This document shows positions 58,968 through 64,000 of a stretch of DNA of 64,000 nucleotides, in pieces (within the stretch, counting starts at the first letter, position 1; every line of letters starts with the position of its first letter). Under the pieces are notes generated by a model. That model was not told where the DNA came from and did no database searches. It was given only the letters and a program-made list of their open reading frames with translations. A program made the position numbers and the translations under genes. The stretch comes from Sabellastarte sp. h YS-2021. Its lineage: Eukaryota; Annelida; Polychaeta; Sabellida; Sabellidae. The DNA lies in NCBI GenBank assembly GCA_964017235.1, contig OZ024927.1, forward strand, positions 24,819,160 through 24,883,159, read 5' to 3'.

Positions 58968-61710
58968 GTATCCCCGACGCGAAGCGGGGATACTATGGAT
59001 TCATCATCGTTGTCGTCCGCGCCCTGTCCTCGTCCGCAGAGATTTCTTGTTAGCGACCTACAGTCCACATTTCTTTCTGGATTTCTTTCATATTTGGCAG
59101 GTGGCTTGATATGGTAGAGGGCTCGCCACCCTATCTTTTTGGTAGGCTTTATGTCTAAATTAGGCCTGTGGTAGACAAAAATGTCTAAAATGTGGAATAT
59201 TGCTTGTTAGTGACCTACAGTCCACATTTCTTTCCAAATTTCTTTCATATTTGACAGGTGGCTTGGTATGCTAGAGGACTCGCCACCCTATCTTTTTGGT
59301 GGGCTTTATGTCTAAATTAGGCCTGTGGTAGACAAAAATGTCTAAAATGCATTAAAAGTCATGAAATCATGCACTAAATCACTTATAACTTGAAAAGTGT
59401 TGCATTTAGAGCATTTTGTTAAAATATGTTATTCAGCTACTTTTTTCATAGCTACAACATGGTGAGTAACTTGGGTGTCTGTCTCAATAGCTAAGTGAGT
59501 AATAGCTACTTTTGGGTTTTTCAGTAACTTCCATCATGAGTAAAATCACTTGTAACTTGAAAACTATTGCATTTACACAATTTTGTATAAATATGTTATT
59601 CAGCTACTTTTGGGTCAGCTATAACATAGTAAAATTTCAGACCTGTAGCTCATGGCATAGCTGAGTAATAGCTACTTTTAGGTTATCACTGTTGAGTAAA
59701 TTACTTATAACTTCAAAAGTATTACATTTAGATTATTTTGTTTCAATATGTTATTCACCTATTTCGGAGTCAGCTATAACATAGTGAAGTTCCAGACCTG
59801 TGGCTCATTGCATAGCTGAGTAATAGCTACTTTGAAGTTCACACTGTTGAGTAAATCAGTTGTAATTGGAAAACTATTGCATTTACAGAAATTTGTGTAA
59901 ATATGTTATTCAGCTACTTTTGGGTCAGCTATAACATAGTGAAATTACAGACCTGTAGCTCATGGCACAACTGAGCAATAGCTATTTTCAGGTACTGTAT
60001 GTTGAGTAAATGACTTGTAACTTGAAAAATATTGCATTTGGAGTATTTTGTTAAAATATGTTGTTCACCTACTTTTGGGTCAGCTATAACATCGTGAAAT
60101 TACAGACTTATAGCTCATAGCATAGCTGAGCAATAGCTATTTTCAGGTTCTCACTGTTGAGTAAATCAGTTGTAACTTGAAAACTATTGCATTTACAGTA
60201 TTTTGCTTAAATATGTTGTTCACCTAATTTTGGGTCAGCTATAACATAGAAAAAATTCAGACATGTAGCTGATTGCATAGCTGAGTAATAGCTACTTTGA
60301 GGTTATCACTGTTGAGTAAATCAGTTATAACGTGAAAACTATTACATTTACAGTATTTTGTTTAAATATGTTATTCACATAATTTTTGGTCAGCTATAAC
60401 AGAGTGAAATTGCAGACCTCTATGTCATGGCATAGCTTACCAATATCTACTTTCAGGTTCTCACTGTTGAGTAAATCATTGTATCCACTGGATAGCCGCA
60501 GTGTGTAGAGAGATTTCACCATTACCGCTTTAACGAAAAAAAATATTATAGCTAGCCTTCTCAAGTTTGCAAGGTATATTAGAGGGTGCACCACAGTATT
60601 CTATTGGTAGGCTTTATGTCTAAATTAGGCCTGTGGCTAAATTACTTGCCTACTAAAAATGAGTAATTCTGCATTTTCTCTAAAAGTATTGCAGATAGCA
60701 AATTTTTCTTAAATAACTCATTCACCTACTTTTGGGAGAGCTTTCACATGCTGAAGTTTCAGACCTGTAGGTAATTACTCACCTACTCAAAATGAGTAAA
60801 TGCGAATTATCTCTAAAAGTATTGCAGATAGCCAATTTTTCTCAAATAACTCATTCACCTACTTTTGGGAGAGCTTTCACTTGGTGAAGTTTCAGACCCG
60901 TAGGTAATTACTCACCTACTCAAAATGAGTAAATGCAAATTATCTCTAAAAGTATTGCAGATAGCCAATTTTTGTCAAATAACTCCTTCACCTACTTTTG
61001 GGAGACCTTTCACTTGGTGAAGTTTCAGACCCGTAGGTAATTACTCACCTACTGAAAATAAGTAAATGCAAATTATCTCTAAAAGTATTCCCGATAGCCA
61101 ATTTTTGTCAAATAACTCCTTCACCTACTTTTGGGAGACCTTTCACTTGGTGAAGTTTCAGACCTGTAGCTAATTATTCACCTACTCAAAATGAGTAAAT
61201 GCTAATTATCTCTAAAAGTATTGCAGATATCCAATTCTTATCAAATAACTCATTCATCTACTTTTGAGAGAGCTTTCACTTGGTGAAGTTTCAGACCCGT
61301 AGGTAATTATTCACCTACTGAAAATGAGTAAATTCAAATTATCTCTAAAAGTATTGTAGATAGCCAATTTTTCTCAAATAACTCATTAATATGAAAACAA
61401 CTTATAGGAAGTCATGGGCTGCAAATCTTTTCATGTGGTCAGATTTGACCTTGGGCCCCTCCTGCTTATTATTGGTCCTAGAGGTTTGCAATGTGAAAAC
61501 GACTTATAGGAAATCGTGGGCTGCGAATCTGTTGATGTGGTCAGACTTCACCTTGGGCCCCTGCTACAGGGTCAAATAAGGGTAGCCAAACTTAAAAGTC
61601 CTTTCAGCTTGCTTATTAACGAAAAATGCTGTTTATCTTCTAAACTATGTTAGTTGGCCTTTGTCGGTGGATACATCCAGCATCTGGCCACAGATGCGTC
61701 CTTAGTCTAG
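58968..61710 (+). mobile_element. Helitron-like element HZ with 155-, 133- and ~150-bp arrays
   Basis: The 5' palindrome at 58968-58993 pairs GTATCCCCG with CGGGGATAC around ACGCGAAG. A GTCCGCGCCCTGTCCTCGTC stretch and two copies of a 160-180-bp head unit (TTTGGCAGGTGGCTTG..) follow. Next come a 155-bp array (59340-60480), a 133-bp array (60640-61390) and two ~150-bp units (61390-61600). The 3' end is textbook Helitron: hairpin GCATCTG-GCCA-CAGATGC at 61680-61697, 9 nt, CTAG at 61707-61710, then T. It may itself be composite, since three array families meet here. No coding. Confidence 0.75.
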
Positions 61711-62276
61711 TTATAAACAGTGTCTTTTGAAAGTACAGTATCTCTTTATAAACAGTGTCTTATAAGGGCTAACACTTGAAGATGCTTGGATAAAACATTG
61801 CAAATGTGCAAGTTCTGGTCTGCTGTGTTTTCTCTGTACTGTACTGTACACAATGATGTATTGACTGTAGTTCAATGTCTGTATAAAAATATGCATCATG
61901 ACTCAATTTATCTCACACTGATTCACTGTCAGTACAAGTCAGCACATAAAGGAATTTCTGTTTACCTTATTTCAAGCCAGATTTCAGAAGCTTATAAACA
62001 GTTTTCCTTTCATATTGGTTGTAGTTTCTCAGAGCTTAGTGCATCGTAACTTCAGCTTTCATAATATCGCTCACTCTTCAAAGTGAAAGTGACATAGCCT
62101 GAGGCTTAGTATTGTTATTTCAGCTAGTCTGTAGGAAGATTAACTTTATTGTCACTGTTTACATAAACAAATACATCCCTCCCCTATGCGGCTTGATAAT
62201 TACTTACATATTTGTTATTGTCAGTTTTCAAACATCGTGCTTTCTCGGTACATACTAAAACCCAAACCCTAAACAC
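61711..62276. other. Intron 5 segment between elements
   Basis: No gene or array recognised. It ends in AAACCCTAAACACA directly before the DIRS-B copy 2 terminus. Confidence 0.5.
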
Positions 62277-64000
62277 AATTTTATAGTGAAATACCCTTAC
62301 CATTTCCTAACAGTAGCTATTTGTTGGAGCCATCCAACCCAATGGCCAACGCAGAGATGCGATTTTTAAGGTTATATAACAACCTTAACCAAGCCATTGG
62401 GTTACAGTAGTCCGTCCTCCCGCCAATTAGGTCACATGACCACATTGTTTACTTCATTATTTTTGTTGGCCATCATCAGTATGGACGTCTTTGGGAATTA
62501 GTAGAAGTTTTGTCAAGGTTTTATTTATTTTTTGAGATTTTACTGTTAATCTCACTTCATATTTTATATGTATATGATACAGAACTGATTCATTTATTGA
62601 ATCTTCGAAGGTATGCATTATATTATGCAAATAAAGGACTTTTTGGATGGCGACATCGAAAGTTCGTTCGTCTTCAACCTCGAGGAAATAAGTCTTCATA
62701 AAGAAGGTCCTAATGCAACAATAATATTATTATACAGCTTGCCAGTCGTTTGGTTCAGTTTGCTGGACGTTGGAAGCTATAATTTTGCAGCATACATATA
62801 TGGAAAGAATGTACTCTTCCATAACAGAAGCTATCTGGACGACGCCATCTTGGATGAGAATGACAATTCGAGTGGCCGTTATTGCTGTTAACATCGGGTT
62901 TTAATAGCCAGGTGTTGAAAGCAATTTTTTATCACAGTATACATCCCAGTCGAATAGTCTGTCGACGTTGCAGTAGAAGGAATCTCCCTTGGGGGCAGCC
63001 ATTTACATTGCCATGGACACTGCATCGTGGAGGAGTTTTGAATGCAGGAAAGACTACCCCTTCGGAAAACTCTTCCGTCGAGGTCCAGTCAAAACTTTCA
63101 CCAGAGGAAAATACCTGTGTGACGTCATCCATGCACAATCGAGTATTCTATACCTCTCAAAAGGTTTAGATTCGGGTTGTCAGATGACGGGGAGTCTCAT
63201 TCATATCTACAACCAAGGCATCTACAAGCAAGGCATTTCATTTACAAATACAAATAACCTAGTCCTTATTTCTTCAGAGTTTTGCTGAATATTATTAAGT
63301 GGCTAGTTATTGATATAACAATCACAGGCAGTGTGAATGCTCCCTCGTTTTGTCACATTTACCTACATCATGGAATTTCCAAATTCCTTGGATGAACAGG
63401 CAGCGTTGAATGTGGCCTTTCTTTGGGGTTTTCAAGGCGTTTGAAGCCTCTGGTGTTTACAAGAGCAGTTATGCAGGAAGAAGTTTTTGCTTCCTTACAT
63501 ATATCACTTTCCTGGACAGCTCCTTAGTTGCAGGAGGTCTGCAGGAGTTTCACTTTCAGACACTTTAGGAACAAGTTCCCTTGCAGAAGACCATAGCAGA
63601 GACCAAGAGTGTATGGTCTCACTTTTTCAGTTCAGGTCTATTAAGGGATCTAAGGGATCAGCATGTTATGTTAGACTTTTAATGCCTTGTACAGTGTGCA
63701 ATGTGTTGCATTTCCAGTCCACAGTCGATTAGTTTGTGTGCTAATCTTCTTGTTATAGTTTTTACCATGTCTAAGAACATGTGATTCAACAGGAAGGATG
63801 TAGCTTAGAATGCTTTTAGCAAATCTACAATGCATTTTTCACTCCTGATGAGGTTCTCTTGCTGGACATATTTTCAGATGTTCAGAGGATTTTCATCAAG
63901 TGATTTCATGGAAATAAGGATGATTATTAAGTCTAGAAGTGAGCATGCTCCTAGGCTGGACTAAGAAAGGGACACCAGGCCTCAGAGTAGATTTTTTTGT
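62277..64000 (+). mobile_element. DIRS-B copy 2, 5' part, runs off the window
   Basis: It begins with the same terminus as copy 1 (ATTTTATAG, then GAAATACCCTTACC) and the same inverted-repeat sequence to about 62470. It follows copy 1 through the leader (62613-63290, including RSFECRKDYPFGKLFRRGPV) to the window end, with many substitutions and small indels between copies. No RT is reached. The right end is outside the window. Confidence 0.8.

Noticed and set aside
61786..62049. 87-codon + strand frame as the missing second half of FN3 domain c
   Set aside because: Lacks the L-x-x-Y-x-x-Y pattern and a phase-0 splice acceptor in the right place.

Overview
This window is a stretch of an AT-rich animal genome. 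It is almost certainly from an invertebrate (probably marine), judged from very large repeat-filled introns and a mixture of DIRS, Gypsy, LINE, tRNA-SINE, hAT-like and Helitron/Helentron-like elements; I cannot name the species. There is no prokaryotic gene organisation. One host gene runs through it on the + strand: five exons (3741-3886, 8515-8668, 37811-37978, 39408-39554, 47896-48044) encode fibronectin type III (FN3) domain halves. Splice sites and codon phases match across every junction (0, 1, 1, 1), and the first domain has a CTSVGC signature resembling usherin FN3 repeats. Everything else in the window is intron, filled mainly by mobile DNA.

Layout. 1-3271: ends of Helitron-like elements and a 133-bp tandem array, broken by a hAT-like MITE (225-646) and a second MITE (1751-2388). 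3741-8668: exons 1 and 2, separated by an intron holding a palindrome-headed element with a 145-bp array (5540-7370). 8669-37810: a 29-kb intron with a 169-bp array element (10662-11701), a second copy of the first Helitron-like element (12479-14014), a decayed Gypsy element on the - strand (about 14015-21418) carrying a 1.7-kb tandem duplication, a 133-bp array element (to 23287), and a TTAA-flanked TIR element (24040-36450). That TIR element contains a Helentron-like element (24292-34641), which in turn contains a second copy of itself (24417-28109); both are filled with 155-bp satellite, partly in 1241-bp higher-order units. 37811-39554: exons 3 and 4. 40036-46197: a DIRS retrotransposon with inverted terminal repeats, itself carrying a tRNA-derived SINE. 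46700-47253: 5'-truncated LINE tail. 47896-48044: exon 5.

In the last intron lies an L1-ORF1-like coiled-coil protein fused to a NADAR (YbiA-like N-glycosidase) domain, on the - strand. It is split into two pieces (48157-49040 and 57045-57205) by an 8-kb Helitron-like element (49041-57044), whose 169-bp array is split again by a second DIRS family element (50288-55927) that retains inverted repeats and a diagnostic internal complementary region. Two more palindrome-headed elements follow (57256 on, and 58968-61710), and a second copy of the second DIRS family runs off the window end (62277-64000).

The recurring theme is one architecture used by many elements: a perfect 5' palindrome, a short CpG-rich GTCCG/GCC stretch, a nucleosome-length tandem array (133, 145, 155, 157 or 169 bp), then in most cases a small 3' hairpin followed within about 6-27 nt by CTAG or CTTG and a T. 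The arrays look distantly related to one another. These appear to be satellite-carrying non-autonomous Helitron/Helentron-type elements that insert into each other, so the order of insertions can be read from the sequence.
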